Assembly: GCF_947495325.1 (NCBI RefSeq)
Contig: NZ_CANLYK010000001.1
Span: 620,001 to 684,000 of the forward strand
Length of the DNA: 64,000 nt
Reading direction: 5' to 3'
From: an uncultured Allomuricauda sp.
GTDB lineage: Bacteria > Bacteroidota > Bacteroidia > Flavobacteriales > Flavobacteriaceae
Shown: positions 26,821 to 36,401 of the stretch, in pieces
How positions within the stretch are numbered: position 1 is the first letter of the stretch
How the letters are laid out: every line of letters begins with the position of its first letter
Position numbers and translations under genes: made by a program
The notes under the pieces: generated by a model
The model's database searches: none
Told to the model about the DNA's origin: nothing
What the model saw: the letters and a program-made list of their open reading frames with translations, nothing else

Positions 26821-27687
26821 TTAAGGCTTGTTGGTAGCAATCAATTCATCATGGTTCCAGACCCCACTGGCCACTAAATCACCTTTTTTACCATAAAAAG
26901 CGCCTTCGCCAGTGCGTTCATCATCTTTCCAAAACCCAACAAATTTTTCTCCATTTGGCCAATGATAGGTACCTTTTCCAGATCGCTTGTCGTTGACATA
27001 GTGTCCTGTATAATATTCTCCATCTGCCCAATAAAAGGAACCCTCTCCGTTCCGTTGATTGTCTTTCCAGTCACCAACATACCTGCTTCCTGTACTCAAA
27101 ATAGCTACTCCAAAGCCGTTTGCCTTGCCATTTTTAACCTGGCCCACATAGTGCATTTGACTTCCCTTGGCATTTGTAAAAGTAAGATACTCGCCAGAGG
27201 TTTTATGCTTAAGTTGTTTTTGCATCATTGCAATCTGCACCTTGGCCTTTTCCATGGCAAAATACAGGGAATCATATTGTTGGATTTCCTTTGGAGCCGA
27301 TGTTTGAAGCGCAACTAGGGAATCCACTTTATGTTGTAGTTCCTCATTTTCCAAATTTTGGTTTGATTGCGCTCGTAAGGACATCATTTTTTGTGTCAAA
27401 GCAATTCGCAGTTCCAATTCCCTCTCCTCTTCAGTAAGATGTTCCTGATATTTTTCTTGATATGCCCGTAAGGCTCCGCTATAATCATCGCCGTCAATGA
27501 TCAACGCATCTATTTCATTGAGTTCGTTATGATCAACCCTGGTGCTCTGAGACTGTTCTGTTTGCCTAGACTCTAATGTAAGCAGTTGATTTTTCAAATC
27601 TTTTGTCTTGAATTGATAAAAGACCGTAAGACCAATGCTCAATACTAAAACAAGATATAGGAACTGATGGAAATGTTGTTTTTTCAT
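26821..27687 (-). CDS. Membrane-anchored MORN-repeat protein
   Basis: 288 residues. A single N-terminal membrane helix (about 7-25) is followed by a charged coiled-coil-like stretch (about 30-165). Residues about 180-275 hold about four MORN repeats: GKANGFGVAI, RYVGDWKDNQRNGEGSFYW, YYTGHYVNDKRSGKGTYHW and KFVGFWKDDERTGEGAFY. MORN repeats commonly bind lipids or act as protein scaffolds. It is the last gene of an operon with the DUF2490 and 642-residue genes. Confidence 0.85.
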   Translation of the reverse strand: MKKQHFHQFLYLVLVLSIGLTVFYQFKTKDLKNQLLTLESRQTEQSQSTRVDHNELNEIDALIIDGDDYSGALRAYQEKYQEHLTEEERELELRIALTQKMMSLRAQSNQNLENEELQHKVDSLVALQTSAPKEIQQYDSLYFAMEKAKVQIAMMQKQLKHKTSGEYLTFTNAKGSQMHYVGQVKNGKANGFGVAILSTGSRYVGDWKDNQRNGEGSFYWADGEYYTGHYVNDKRSGKGTYHWPNGEKFVGFWKDDERTGEGAFYGKKGDLVASGVWNHDELIATNKP

Positions 27688-27721
27688 GATGGATTTGAAT
27701 GACTACGCTACATATACGATG

Positions 27722-28546
27722 TTAATCCTCAAAATGGATGGCGGGCAGCTTATTTTTTACTTTCCGAATGTCCGGTGAGAAATACACATGGAACCGCATC
27801 GTCCAATTTTGTTTGTAAATACCACCATTTTCCAAGGTCTGCCCCTGAGAATACATCATACCTGCCGCAACCGTAAGTCTGGGCGTTAAAATGTAGCCCA
27901 AAGTAGCGGTCAATCGCAAATCCTCCATGGGGCTGGCCACCACCGCCTTCCCACTCTGCATAATCAACTCGGCTTCCGGAGACACATATAACGTCTTGGG
28001 CTCCAGCTTGTAATTGCTCAACGGAATCTTGGCCCTGAACATATAACGCCATCGGTTTCTAAAAATATATTCGCTTTCATCTGGAAAATCCTGCGTCCAA
28101 CGGTGCTCTATCCGCAGTCTGTGATAGATCATGAAATTATAGAGCGGCATGGCAAATTGATATTGGTGCCAAATCCGAAATTCAGGCACTACGGAACGGT
28201 CTTCCGATGCCTCATCGGTATTAAAGTTGACACGAAGCACACCCCCTAAACTAAAGTTCACTTTTTTGGAATAGATATATCCAATGGCATGACGGTTATA
28301 AACCTGCCCTATTTGACCAATCCATGGCGTATTTTTACTCTCTTCAAATCGAAAATGGGTCTGCGCATCCCAAAACAACCGTTTGGAAATTCGAATATTT
28401 CCATAGGTATTAAACCAAATCTTGGTTTTTGGGTCCTTGTATTCGGATTCAGAGGGCAACACCTCTCCTTCTTGGGCTTGCACCGTCCCTATCAAGAAGA
28501 ATAGGGTCACAACCCACATGGAATGTTTTATGATTTTTTTCATCAC
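27722..28546 (-). CDS. DUF2490 outer membrane protein
   Basis: 274 residues with a signal peptide (to about 25, VQAQ). The remainder alternates Tyr/Arg-rich beta strands typical of DUF2490 small outer membrane barrels (RWRYMFRAKIPL, WTMRFHVYFSPDIRK). It begins one base after the previous gene's stop begins, indicating tight translational coupling. The role is unknown. A barrel fold is inferred from family membership. Confidence 0.78.
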   Translation of the reverse strand: MMKKIIKHSMWVVTLFFLIGTVQAQEGEVLPSESEYKDPKTKIWFNTYGNIRISKRLFWDAQTHFRFEESKNTPWIGQIGQVYNRHAIGYIYSKKVNFSLGGVLRVNFNTDEASEDRSVVPEFRIWHQYQFAMPLYNFMIYHRLRIEHRWTQDFPDESEYIFRNRWRYMFRAKIPLSNYKLEPKTLYVSPEAELIMQSGKAVVASPMEDLRLTATLGYILTPRLTVAAGMMYSQGQTLENGGIYKQNWTMRFHVYFSPDIRKVKNKLPAIHFED

Positions 28547-30474
28547 TATTTTTCCAAGGATTGAAGGTTGAACAATTCCAAGACGGTATTTGGATTCCTT
28601 TCTTTTCGCAACTTGCGTTCCAGTTTTACGGTATCTTCATCTCGCAATTGAAGCATTCGATTATGGAGATTAACCAACAGGCGGTTTAACGCAATGGCCT
28701 TTTCACAACCCAAATCGCTATTGACCTGTGTCAAAATATGGGGTATCAATACGTTGTGATATGCACTGGTAATGCGCTTTTTTACTTCTTCATCCATTAT
28801 ATTGGCCATAAACGGATTCCAAACCGCATCCTTATATAGCTCCTGGATTTCCAACGCTTTTTGAGGAAGCGATCCAATATTTTGTGCCAAATTTTGAAAG
28901 GTGTTCAAACAGCCTACAAGCAATTGTGCCTTTTCCAATTTTCCTTCAGTTTTGGCTAAGGTCGAGTAGGAATTTAAGTTGTTCTCAGCTTGTGTTTTAA
29001 TGCTTTCCAAAGCCTGCAATACTTTGCCTGAAGCTTCCGTGCTATCGATTACTTGGTTCAATTGATTAATTTGGGTAATCATCCGGGCTTCTAAGGTTAC
29101 AAACTCTTGCTGTTGCTGCTCATTTTCAACCTTTTTGTACAGCAGGTCGGCTATATGCCTTAAACTTTCGTTGGCGTATTGGGCTATTTGCGATAGGCTT
29201 TCATATGCTGGTGCTTCAAACTCATAATTATCAGAATCCTCAAGTTCAAAGAATTGTAGTTCTTCTTCACCCAGAGACACTGAAACCCGCTTGGAGGGAA
29301 CGCCTTTTGCAAACAAATGATTCATTAATTGTTCACGCGTTGCATAATCCAACACATCCTGTTGTTGGTAGGATGCCAGTTTTTTCAATGGACCAACAAA
29401 AAAGGTATTCAAATGCTGCACCACCTCATATAAAAACTGTGCTTCACTATCTGACCGTTTTAATAGATTCAACTGCGTGTTCTCCAATAGCCCTTTGGCT
29501 AATCTTTGGGCATCCTCATAGCTATTTTTAATCTTTACAAGTTGTTTGTTCTCTACTGAATCAAGAGGTGCATAGGGTACCTTTACCTTAAACATGGGCA
29601 TAAATTCTGATGGCCCCAATTGGGAAAGAATATCATCCAGTTTTTTGTAATGTGAGGCATTTTCATCCAAAACCATGGTGATGCCTTCCTGTAAGGAATG
29701 TGCATCATTCTCGCTCAATTGTAGTTTTAACAATTGTGAAAAACGGGTGTCAAGATTAATGATTTTGAACGTACCAAAAGATTCTTGATATATTGGAATG
29801 GACTTCCGCTCCTCCTCTGTTCCCAATTCAATATCAGTCAACACCCCATCATCAAATGTCCAGGTCTCTGTTGAGCCTTCCCCAAACATGGTCCAATCGT
29901 CATGGGCCAATCCATTTCTTAAAAAACGTCCTACCAGGGTACTTTTCCCATATTCAATCCGAAAACTTTGTTGTGGTACACCATCAGCATAATTGATGGT
30001 ACTCCGAAACAAGGTTACCTTTATTTTGGAATCCGCTATTAGAGCTTCCGAAATGGTCCATAGACCATCTGGTTTTCCCATCGAAATGTTACCCTTGGCC
30101 TCTTTTTGAATACCATTGATATTGACTCGGTACTGATAGCCTATTACTTCTGTTTTTTTGTCCGATTCAAATTCCCCAAACAGAAACTGCCATGGACCAT
30201 TAGGGTATCCATCGATAAAATCCCCAGAAAAAGAAAATGTTTTGTCCTTTTGATTCAATAACGCTCCCAAATTTGATCGCCGGAAGTTGAAAGGTCCCTG
30301 AAGAAGTGTATCTCCGTTGGTAATTTGATAGGTGTAATCTACCTCTCCAGTATAATTACCTACCTGAAAAGGGCCTGTATAATGTAATTCCTCTTGTCCT
30401 ATAATGGATGGTGAAAAACATAGCATCGAGAAAATCAGTACTATCAAAGGCCATGACCGTAAGGTTGATTTCAC
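28546..30474 (-). CDS. Secreted 642-residue protein, unknown function
   Basis: A signal peptide (to about 26, IIGQ) leads to an N-terminal beta-rich segment (about 28-220) with weak MORN-like turns (DGYPNGPWQFLFGE, NISMGKPDGLWTI). The rest (about 230-640) is mostly helical, with heptad-like runs and many Gln and Glu residues. No catalytic motif is visible. It heads a three-gene operon with DUF2490 and MORN proteins. The shared operon suggests a periplasmic or envelope scaffold, but this is inference. Confidence 0.72.
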   Translation of the reverse strand: MKSTLRSWPLIVLIFSMLCFSPSIIGQEELHYTGPFQVGNYTGEVDYTYQITNGDTLLQGPFNFRRSNLGALLNQKDKTFSFSGDFIDGYPNGPWQFLFGEFESDKKTEVIGYQYRVNINGIQKEAKGNISMGKPDGLWTISEALIADSKIKVTLFRSTINYADGVPQQSFRIEYGKSTLVGRFLRNGLAHDDWTMFGEGSTETWTFDDGVLTDIELGTEEERKSIPIYQESFGTFKIINLDTRFSQLLKLQLSENDAHSLQEGITMVLDENASHYKKLDDILSQLGPSEFMPMFKVKVPYAPLDSVENKQLVKIKNSYEDAQRLAKGLLENTQLNLLKRSDSEAQFLYEVVQHLNTFFVGPLKKLASYQQQDVLDYATREQLMNHLFAKGVPSKRVSVSLGEEELQFFELEDSDNYEFEAPAYESLSQIAQYANESLRHIADLLYKKVENEQQQQEFVTLEARMITQINQLNQVIDSTEASGKVLQALESIKTQAENNLNSYSTLAKTEGKLEKAQLLVGCLNTFQNLAQNIGSLPQKALEIQELYKDAVWNPFMANIMDEEVKKRITSAYHNVLIPHILTQVNSDLGCEKAIALNRLLVNLHNRMLQLRDEDTVKLERKLRKERNPNTVLELFNLQSLEK

Positions 30475-30658
30475 AAGAAAAATGAATTTAAAATTAGTGT
30501 CCCGTTATTGTATCATCTCACAAATGTGATGTCCTATATACGGAGGTATAGCAATTTTGGATGCCTTGAATATTTTTTTGTTCAATTGAAAGCCACAACG
30601 TATTGATGATTGGAGAAAAAAGTGTAAGATGTTTATTTAATTGGTGTTATTTTCCTAA

Positions 30659-31798
30659 TTACCACCATTTATCTGTTACTTTTTGGTCTAGTTTATTTAA
30701 GCTAATCACCTGCCCTATCTGTGGGGCAACAAGCTGAAGTCCCAATTCATCTGCTTTTTGGGTAACCCTCTCAATAGGATCTGTCCAGGAATGCAATGCC
30801 AATTTAAAAGCACCCCAGTGAATAGGCATTACTATTTTGGCACTTACATCCAAACCCGCCTGGGCAGTTTCTTCGGGAAACATATGAATATCTGGCCACC
30901 TAGTGTTGTATTGACCGCACTCCATCATAGCAAAATCAAATGGTCCGTATTTCTTTCCAATCTCCTTGAAATGACTTCCATAGCCACTGTCTCCGCTGAA
31001 GAATAGTTTATCAGTTGCAGATATTATCACCCAAGAACTCCATAGTGTGGTTTGATTACCTCCAAATTTACGTCCAGAAAAATGTTGCGCTGGCGTACAT
31101 GCAAACTGCAAACCTTTATAGTTAACTTCTTGCCACCAATCCAATTCAACCACGCTTTCCTTTTTAATGCCCCATTTTTCCAAGTGAACGCCCACACCCA
31201 ATGGAACATAGAACATGTCTACCTTATCTTTTAACGTGATAATGGATTTGTAATCTAAATGGTCGTAATGGTCATGTGAAATAAGTACTGCATCTATTTT
31301 TGGGAGTTTATCAATGGTTAATGGCATTTCCCTATTGAAACGATTTTCACCCAACAACGGATGGGGCGCCGCGACTTCTCCAAACATAGGGTCAATCAGG
31401 ATATTCTTTCCATCCATCTGGAGTAAGAAAGCTGAATGACCATACCAGATGAGACGGGAACCGCCCTTATAATCGGCAACGTCTAGAGAGTCCAACTTCT
31501 CAACTTCTAGATTTTGTTTAGGCCGTCCATTGGGAACTTTAGTAGTAAAAAATGCATAGGCAAGTTTGACTGTTTCGCCAAAACTTAAATCTTTTGGAAC
31601 GTCTTTCTGATTTACAAATTTACCGTCTTTATAGTTTCTTGACTTTTGATATTCTTTTTGTTTCTCTTTGGATATATCACCTCCAAAGCTTGGGTAAAAG
31701 TTTACGAAAAGGAGATAGGCAATTATTAATATTCCTATTAGAGAAAGTATGACAACCAACATTCGTTTCAGATATTTTTTTAGTGTTTTCAAATCCAA
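30659..31798 (-). CDS. Metallo-beta-lactamase-fold hydrolase (UlaG/NAPE-PLD-like)
   Basis: 379 residues with an N-terminal membrane anchor (about 12-33). The fold signature is the zinc motif SHDHYDHLDY (HxHxDH), preceded by WYGHSAFLLQMDGKNILIDP, and followed by TPAQHFSGR, FFSGDSGYG and PIHWGAF. This arrangement is typical of the UlaG/NAPE-phospholipase D branch of the superfamily. It probably hydrolyses a phosphodiester or lactone in the periplasm; the substrate is unknown. Confidence 0.87.
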   Translation of the reverse strand: MDLKTLKKYLKRMLVVILSLIGILIIAYLLFVNFYPSFGGDISKEKQKEYQKSRNYKDGKFVNQKDVPKDLSFGETVKLAYAFFTTKVPNGRPKQNLEVEKLDSLDVADYKGGSRLIWYGHSAFLLQMDGKNILIDPMFGEVAAPHPLLGENRFNREMPLTIDKLPKIDAVLISHDHYDHLDYKSIITLKDKVDMFYVPLGVGVHLEKWGIKKESVVELDWWQEVNYKGLQFACTPAQHFSGRKFGGNQTTLWSSWVIISATDKLFFSGDSGYGSHFKEIGKKYGPFDFAMMECGQYNTRWPDIHMFPEETAQAGLDVSAKIVMPIHWGAFKLALHSWTDPIERVTQKADELGLQLVAPQIGQVISLNKLDQKVTDKWW

Positions 31799-31966
31799 TA
31801 ATTATCAATTTTGGCACTACCCTACTTTCCGAATTCACCAAATAGGAAGTCTTAAAACAATATAGGCTTCTTTTCTTGATTTAACGGTGTATTAGTCTCC
31901 GATATTTTTAGGGTTGTATGCCAATCTAACTATCTTTATAGGGTAAGTTTAACAATTTATAGTGCC

Positions 31967-32977
31967 TTGGGAAAATTTATACGTCCACATTTAGAAATAA
32001 CAACTAAAAAAGTCTTTCTGGAATTTTCTGGTTTAAGGATAATCCTAGTTTTCCTTATCACATCAATTTCACATATAATACATGGACAAGATGTTTTTAC
32101 AACAAAAGGACTGTATTTTGAAAATGTATTTAGCAACATATACAAGGGAAACTTTTCGGATATTCCCTTTGGTAGGGACAATACAAAGTTTGTTATTTTA
32201 TACAATGCTTATCTCAATGCCTATGGAATGGGGTGCGAGGGTTCCTTACCTCCAGATAAGGTTGAGATTGCAATACCAAAATGTGCTTCTGAAGAGGTTA
32301 TCACTGATGAATATGGTATTGAAACCCATAGCGTATGTGCAGAATGGACATCGGTTGGAACAGGACTTCATGCTGATCCGAAAATGTATGAAGCAAAATT
32401 AGCTCTGGACAAACTTAAGGCTGGGGAATCCTTCCGAAGCATTTTTCATACCACTGCCCATGATAATCCTTCGGACGACCTAAAAGAGCTATTGAAAAAT
32501 TCACGAAAGGCCGAACAGGATATGGCTGCGCTATTCCTAATGAACAAATGTGATGGTCTTGGGCTTCAAAAGTTTGCCGAAAACCTTAGACTGTTCGCTA
32601 TGGATAGTCCATCCATCCAGCAGGTTTTGGAAACGGAAAATCCGCAAGTCAGAATTGGTCCCACTGGTGATCACGATTTTAGACTGTTCATGGAAGATTT
32701 GATAAAGGACCAATCCAGAAGATGGATATCCAACAAATTTATAATTGGTAGCACCTCAGATGTTCATGTTAGCTTAAGGGACGACAATGGAAGACCCGCT
32801 GTAATTTTTGCTCGATTCGGATACAATGATTTTAGTGGACAAAATAGTGGTTCTGTAAAGTTAACACTGACCAATGGGCTTCCAGATTGTATATATTTCT
32901 TTGACTTTCCAAATACGTGTAGGACACCTAATAGTAGTATAGTGAACAACTATGTCAATGGTTTCTATGAAAGATAG
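31967..32977 (+). CDS. Secreted protein of unknown function, non-ATG start
   Basis: 336 residues from a TTG at 31967, the only plausible start before the hydrophobic signal (ILVFLITSISHIIHGQ). The mature part carries four Cys (near GMGCEG, IPKCAS, HSVCAE and LMNKCDG) and many acidic residues. I recognise no domain. The frame uses ordinary codons and ends just before the convergent PQQ-dehydrogenase gene. It could be a conserved exported protein of the genus. Confidence 0.65.
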   Translation: MGKFIRPHLEITTKKVFLEFSGLRIILVFLITSISHIIHGQDVFTTKGLYFENVFSNIYKGNFSDIPFGRDNTKFVILYNAYLNAYGMGCEGSLPPDKVEIAIPKCASEEVITDEYGIETHSVCAEWTSVGTGLHADPKMYEAKLALDKLKAGESFRSIFHTTAHDNPSDDLKELLKNSRKAEQDMAALFLMNKCDGLGLQKFAENLRLFAMDSPSIQQVLETENPQVRIGPTGDHDFRLFMEDLIKDQSRRWISNKFIIGSTSDVHVSLRDDNGRPAVIFARFGYNDFSGQNSGSVKLTLTNGLPDCIYFFDFPNTCRTPNSSIVNNYVNGFYER

Positions 32978-33000
32978 CCAATAGTAAGCCTCTCAATCTT

Positions 33001-34164
33001 TCAGCCGTCAACGCTATAACTCACCCTGTAAATGGCATCGCCAAAATCATCTGAAATCAACATTGAACCATCTTCCAAAAACAAAATGTCCACAGGTCTG
33101 CCAAACCTTTCTTGACTTTCCTCATCCAACCAACCATCTATAAAGGTCTCATAACTTATTGCTTCATTATCCTGAAGACGTACCAAAGAGATTTTATATC
33201 CCACCTTGCTTGATCGGTTCCATGAGCCGTGTTCAGCAATAAATGCCTGATTTTTATAGGAAGACGGAAACATATTCCCTGTATAAAACTTTACTCCCAA
33301 AGGTGCGACATGAGCTCCCAGCTGCTGTACGGGGGGTACAAAGTCTTCGCAAGGGAATTGATCACCAAACTCGGTATCCTTAACCGTTCCACCATGGCAA
33401 TATGGGTATCCGTAATGTTGCCCAGCCTGGTCTACACGGTTAAGCTCACAGGGAGGAATATCATCACCCATCATATCACGACCATTATCCGTAAACCACA
33501 TCTGTTCGGTTTCTGGGTGCCATGTAAATCCAACAGTATTGCGGACACCTTTTGCATAAATTTCCCTGTTGCTACCATCAGGGTCCATTCGAGTTATGGT
33601 CGCATAACGTTCATCTACGGTTGTGGAATCGCAAATATTGCATGGAGCTCCCACGGGAACGTATAATTTTTCATCTGGACCAAAAGCGATATATTTCCAA
33701 CCGTGATGGAACTCAGTAGGATAGTCATCATAAATAACCTCTGGCTCTGGTGGATTTGATAATTGTTCCTCTATGTTTTGGTATTTAAGTAATCTACTTA
33801 CCTCAGCAACGTATAAAGCACCGTCTTTAAAGGCAACTCCATTGGGAGATTCTAAATCTGTATCCAAAGTGATGATACTATCCGCTCTAAAATCTCCATC
33901 CAAATCTTGAAGGGCATATACCTGTTTTTCATTACGTGTACCAACAAAAAGAGTTCCATTATCCCCCATTGTCATGGATCGTGCTCCATCAATACCTTCA
34001 GCAAAAATAGTTATCTTAAAGCCTTCCGGTAAATTGAGGTTCATTAACGGTAGATCTGTCTCTATTAGATTTTCGTCAATTTCTTTCTTTGTTTCTTCTT
34101 TTTTCCCATTACAGGAAAAGAGGAATATAGTCAACAATAATGCACAAGTGATTTTTCCAAACAT
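33001..34164 (-). CDS. PQQ-dependent sorbosone/glucose dehydrogenase-like lipoprotein
   Basis: 387 residues with lipobox LFSC (Cys18). The sorbosone dehydrogenase propeller is recognisable from GFKITIFAEGIDGARSMTMG, EFHHGWKYIAFGPD and VRNTVGFTWHPETEQMWFTDNGRD. These normally bind PQQ and oxidise an aldose or cyclitol in the periplasm. The DUF1080 gene lies 23 bases upstream and likely forms a bicistronic unit with it. A PCNIC pair of cysteines is unusual. The electron acceptor is not encoded here. Confidence 0.85.
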   Translation of the reverse strand: MFGKITCALLLTIFLFSCNGKKEETKKEIDENLIETDLPLMNLNLPEGFKITIFAEGIDGARSMTMGDNGTLFVGTRNEKQVYALQDLDGDFRADSIITLDTDLESPNGVAFKDGALYVAEVSRLLKYQNIEEQLSNPPEPEVIYDDYPTEFHHGWKYIAFGPDEKLYVPVGAPCNICDSTTVDERYATITRMDPDGSNREIYAKGVRNTVGFTWHPETEQMWFTDNGRDMMGDDIPPCELNRVDQAGQHYGYPYCHGGTVKDTEFGDQFPCEDFVPPVQQLGAHVAPLGVKFYTGNMFPSSYKNQAFIAEHGSWNRSSKVGYKISLVRLQDNEAISYETFIDGWLDEESQERFGRPVDILFLEDGSMLISDDFGDAIYRVSYSVDG

Positions 34165-34187
34165 AGCTTTGTCAGTATCGAAACGTT

Positions 34188-34871
34188 TTAATTGGTAAGT
34201 TTTGAAATAGGTTCTAAATCAATTTTTCGAAACTCAACCTCTGATCCTTCAGCCTGAATCGCAATTTGACCCATCGTGGCTGTGGCGTTATACCCATGAT
34301 TTACGAAGTCTCCATTTACCCAAACTTTTATCTCATCATTTAAACATTCTATGGTCATTGAGTTCCAGTGACCCAATTCCTTTTCTGAATTATCGGTTAA
34401 ATTGGTGATTCTTCGCTTCTTGCCTTCAGTAATTCCCCATTCATTTTTAGGACCTCTGCGCTCCTCCATATTATCTACCTCAATATCTTCAACAATCACC
34501 CAAAAGTCACCAGCGTTCTTATGCTTCATTTGCACTTCAATGGATTTTGGAAACATCTTGTAAAGTGCCCTAGGTGTGGACGCATGTACCAATATCCCAC
34601 AATTTCCCGGTTCAGCTGTAAACCGGTACTCCACCGTTAATCGATAATTTTTATGGATTGCATCTGAAATAAGGTGTCCTCTTGGCGTACCAAGACTTAT
34701 GAGGTTACCATTCTTCATGATAAATGGATTTTTTTCACTAGGTACGGAATCCATTTCCGGAACATCAATATGCCAACCATCAAGCGTATTTCCTGTAAGA
34801 AGGCTTTTGGGTTCAGGATTACAGGCAATTATTGGAATAATAACTAATACTAGGTAAATACACTTTTTCAT
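34188..34871 (-). CDS. DUF1080 lipoprotein
   Basis: 227 residues with lipobox IIAC (Cys17). The DUF1080 fold is visible in LTVEYRFTAEPGNCGILVHA, SIEVQMKHKNAGDFWVI and WNSMTIECLNDEIKVWVNG. It is related to the secreted protein at 19578 but is lipid-anchored. As the first gene of a pair with the PQQ dehydrogenase it probably binds or cleaves the same carbohydrate (inference). Confidence 0.87.
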   Translation of the reverse strand: MKKCIYLVLVIIPIIACNPEPKSLLTGNTLDGWHIDVPEMDSVPSEKNPFIMKNGNLISLGTPRGHLISDAIHKNYRLTVEYRFTAEPGNCGILVHASTPRALYKMFPKSIEVQMKHKNAGDFWVIVEDIEVDNMEERRGPKNEWGITEGKKRRITNLTDNSEKELGHWNSMTIECLNDEIKVWVNGDFVNHGYNATATMGQIAIQAEGSEVEFRKIDLEPISKLTN

Positions 34872-35076
34872 AGTTAAAGCTTCATGAGCTGTCTAAAGAT
34901 ACCCAAAAAACCATAATGCATATCCAAACTTGATATTCAAAACATCTGGCCAAGAACAAATTTTTATAGGAACTTTTATGTCGTTTTACTACGACTTCAG
35001 GACAAATGTTCATTCAAGAACCGAACAAACTATTAGATTCCCTGTTATTTGTATCTCAATCAAAAATCCACATATT

Positions 35077-35586
35077 ATGAACAGAAAGGAATTTCTTAAA
35101 AACAATTTGATTATAGGTGGCATGGCCATAGGTGCTCCAACTTTACTAATTGCAAATTCGCATACAAACCAGGAAGAGGTTTTTGACAAGGAATTGATTC
35201 AAGCATTTGTATTCGCAGCTCACAAAAGCCTTGAGGATACGCGTAAAATTCTTGAAAAGCACCCTTTACTGCTTAACTGTACCAATCAATTCAAAAAAGG
35301 AGATTTTGAAACGGCTATAGGAGGTGCATCGCATATGGGCAGACGAGATGTAGCAGATTATCTGGTAGGCAAAGGTGCAAGACTGGATATTTTTAACTAC
35401 GCTTTTTTAGGGTATGACGAGATTGTTAAAAAACTAGTGCAGAATCATTCAAATTTGCTCAATGCTCCTGGACCCCATGGTTTTACACTATTGCACCATG
35501 CTGAAGTAGGTGAACGTAAAGAGTTAGCTAAATGGTTAAAATCAAAAGGGTTGACCGAAACACATTTTAAGGGGATTTTTGGATAA
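35077..35586 (+). CDS. Small exported ankyrin-repeat protein
   Basis: The open frame extends back to 34930, but the ATG at 35077 starts an export-type N-terminus (MNRKEFLKNNLIIGGMAI). The product is 169 residues. About three ankyrin-like repeats follow (FVFAAHKSLEDTRKILEK, AIGGASHMGRRDVADYLVGKG, LLHHAEVGERKELAKWLKSKG), a protein-interaction fold. The partner is unknown. Confidence 0.75.
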   Translation: MNRKEFLKNNLIIGGMAIGAPTLLIANSHTNQEEVFDKELIQAFVFAAHKSLEDTRKILEKHPLLLNCTNQFKKGDFETAIGGASHMGRRDVADYLVGKGARLDIFNYAFLGYDEIVKKLVQNHSNLLNAPGPHGFTLLHHAEVGERKELAKWLKSKGLTETHFKGIFG

Positions 35587-35610
35587 ACAAGGACAAAATC
35601 GTTAATAGCC

Positions 35611-35618
35611 TATATTTG
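35611..35618 (+). promoter_or_regulatory. Candidate -7 box of the LytTR gene at 35666
   Basis: TATATTTG is an exact TAnnTTTG match 47 bases before the ATG. A TTG at 35579 is too far for a standard -33 box. It would give the regulator its own promoter. Confidence 0.4.
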
Positions 35619-35665
35619 TGATTAATGATATTGAAACAATGTGTCATTCCTAATTTCCTATTTCA

Positions 35666-36400
35666 ATGCAGTTTATAGCCAATGAAAAAAGGTTTTATTT
35701 TTTATCAATAGCACTGCTAGCCCTAATTTTCATCATCACTCTTGTACAGAATATCATTCGGTACAGTCATCATTCAAGTTATAGTATTTGGACATCAATA
35801 ATTTATCTCTGTGTTTCCGTTCTTTTATTTATACCCGTAATTGTACTTGGCCTTCAAGTTCAAAAAAAAATAAAGAACAACTACAAAAAATGGTATTGGA
35901 CGTTGAATATCGGCTTCGCATTACTTGTTTTGCTGCTTTTTTATGTGCTATCAAATGTTATACTGCATAGTTTAGGGTATTTTGAAAATTATATAGATTC
36001 CGATTATGCCAGATACTATTATGGAAGGGAAGCCCTATACCATTTATTTTTTGTTTTAACATCCGCTGCATATGTTTACTTCCAAAAAAGCCAAAAACAA
36101 ACCATTGAGGTGTATAAAGGCAGAAAATTGGTTACGATTCCATTGGAAATGATTCATTGGATTGAAGCTGAGGGACATTACCTTAACTTTTATACCCAAA
36201 CGGAAAAATATTTGCAACGGAATCGTATTGGAGCATTGGCAAAACAATTACACCCAGACTTCGTAAGAATACACCGAAAGTATATTGTGAACAAAAATCA
36301 AATCTTTGCCATGGAAAAGGAAAAAAGGGAAGAATATATTGTTCTTAAATCAAAGGAAAGGTTGAAAATTGGGCAGTCTTTTAAACCTATTGAATGGTAA
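35666..36400 (+). CDS. Membrane-anchored LytTR transcription regulator
   Basis: 244 residues. Four hydrophobic segments (about 12-32, 42-65, 78-100, 122-140) precede a LytTR domain (about 148-242) with MIHWIEAEGHYLNFYT and RIHRKYIVNKNQI. It has no receiver domain and no partner kinase. Its stop is one base from the stop of the convergent DUF4251 gene. It is the second such one-component LytTR regulator in the window. Confidence 0.88.
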   Translation: MQFIANEKRFYFLSIALLALIFIITLVQNIIRYSHHSSYSIWTSIIYLCVSVLLFIPVIVLGLQVQKKIKNNYKKWYWTLNIGFALLVLLLFYVLSNVILHSLGYFENYIDSDYARYYYGREALYHLFFVLTSAAYVYFQKSQKQTIEVYKGRKLVTIPLEMIHWIEAEGHYLNFYTQTEKYLQRNRIGALAKQLHPDFVRIHRKYIVNKNQIFAMEKEKREEYIVLKSKERLKIGQSFKPIEW

Positions 36401-36401
36401 A

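Noticed and set aside
30500..30545. Possible small RNA or operator in CATCTCACAAATGTGATG upstream of the 642-residue gene
   Set aside because: Imperfect and short, without a promoter or terminator around it; noted only as a weak inverted repeat.
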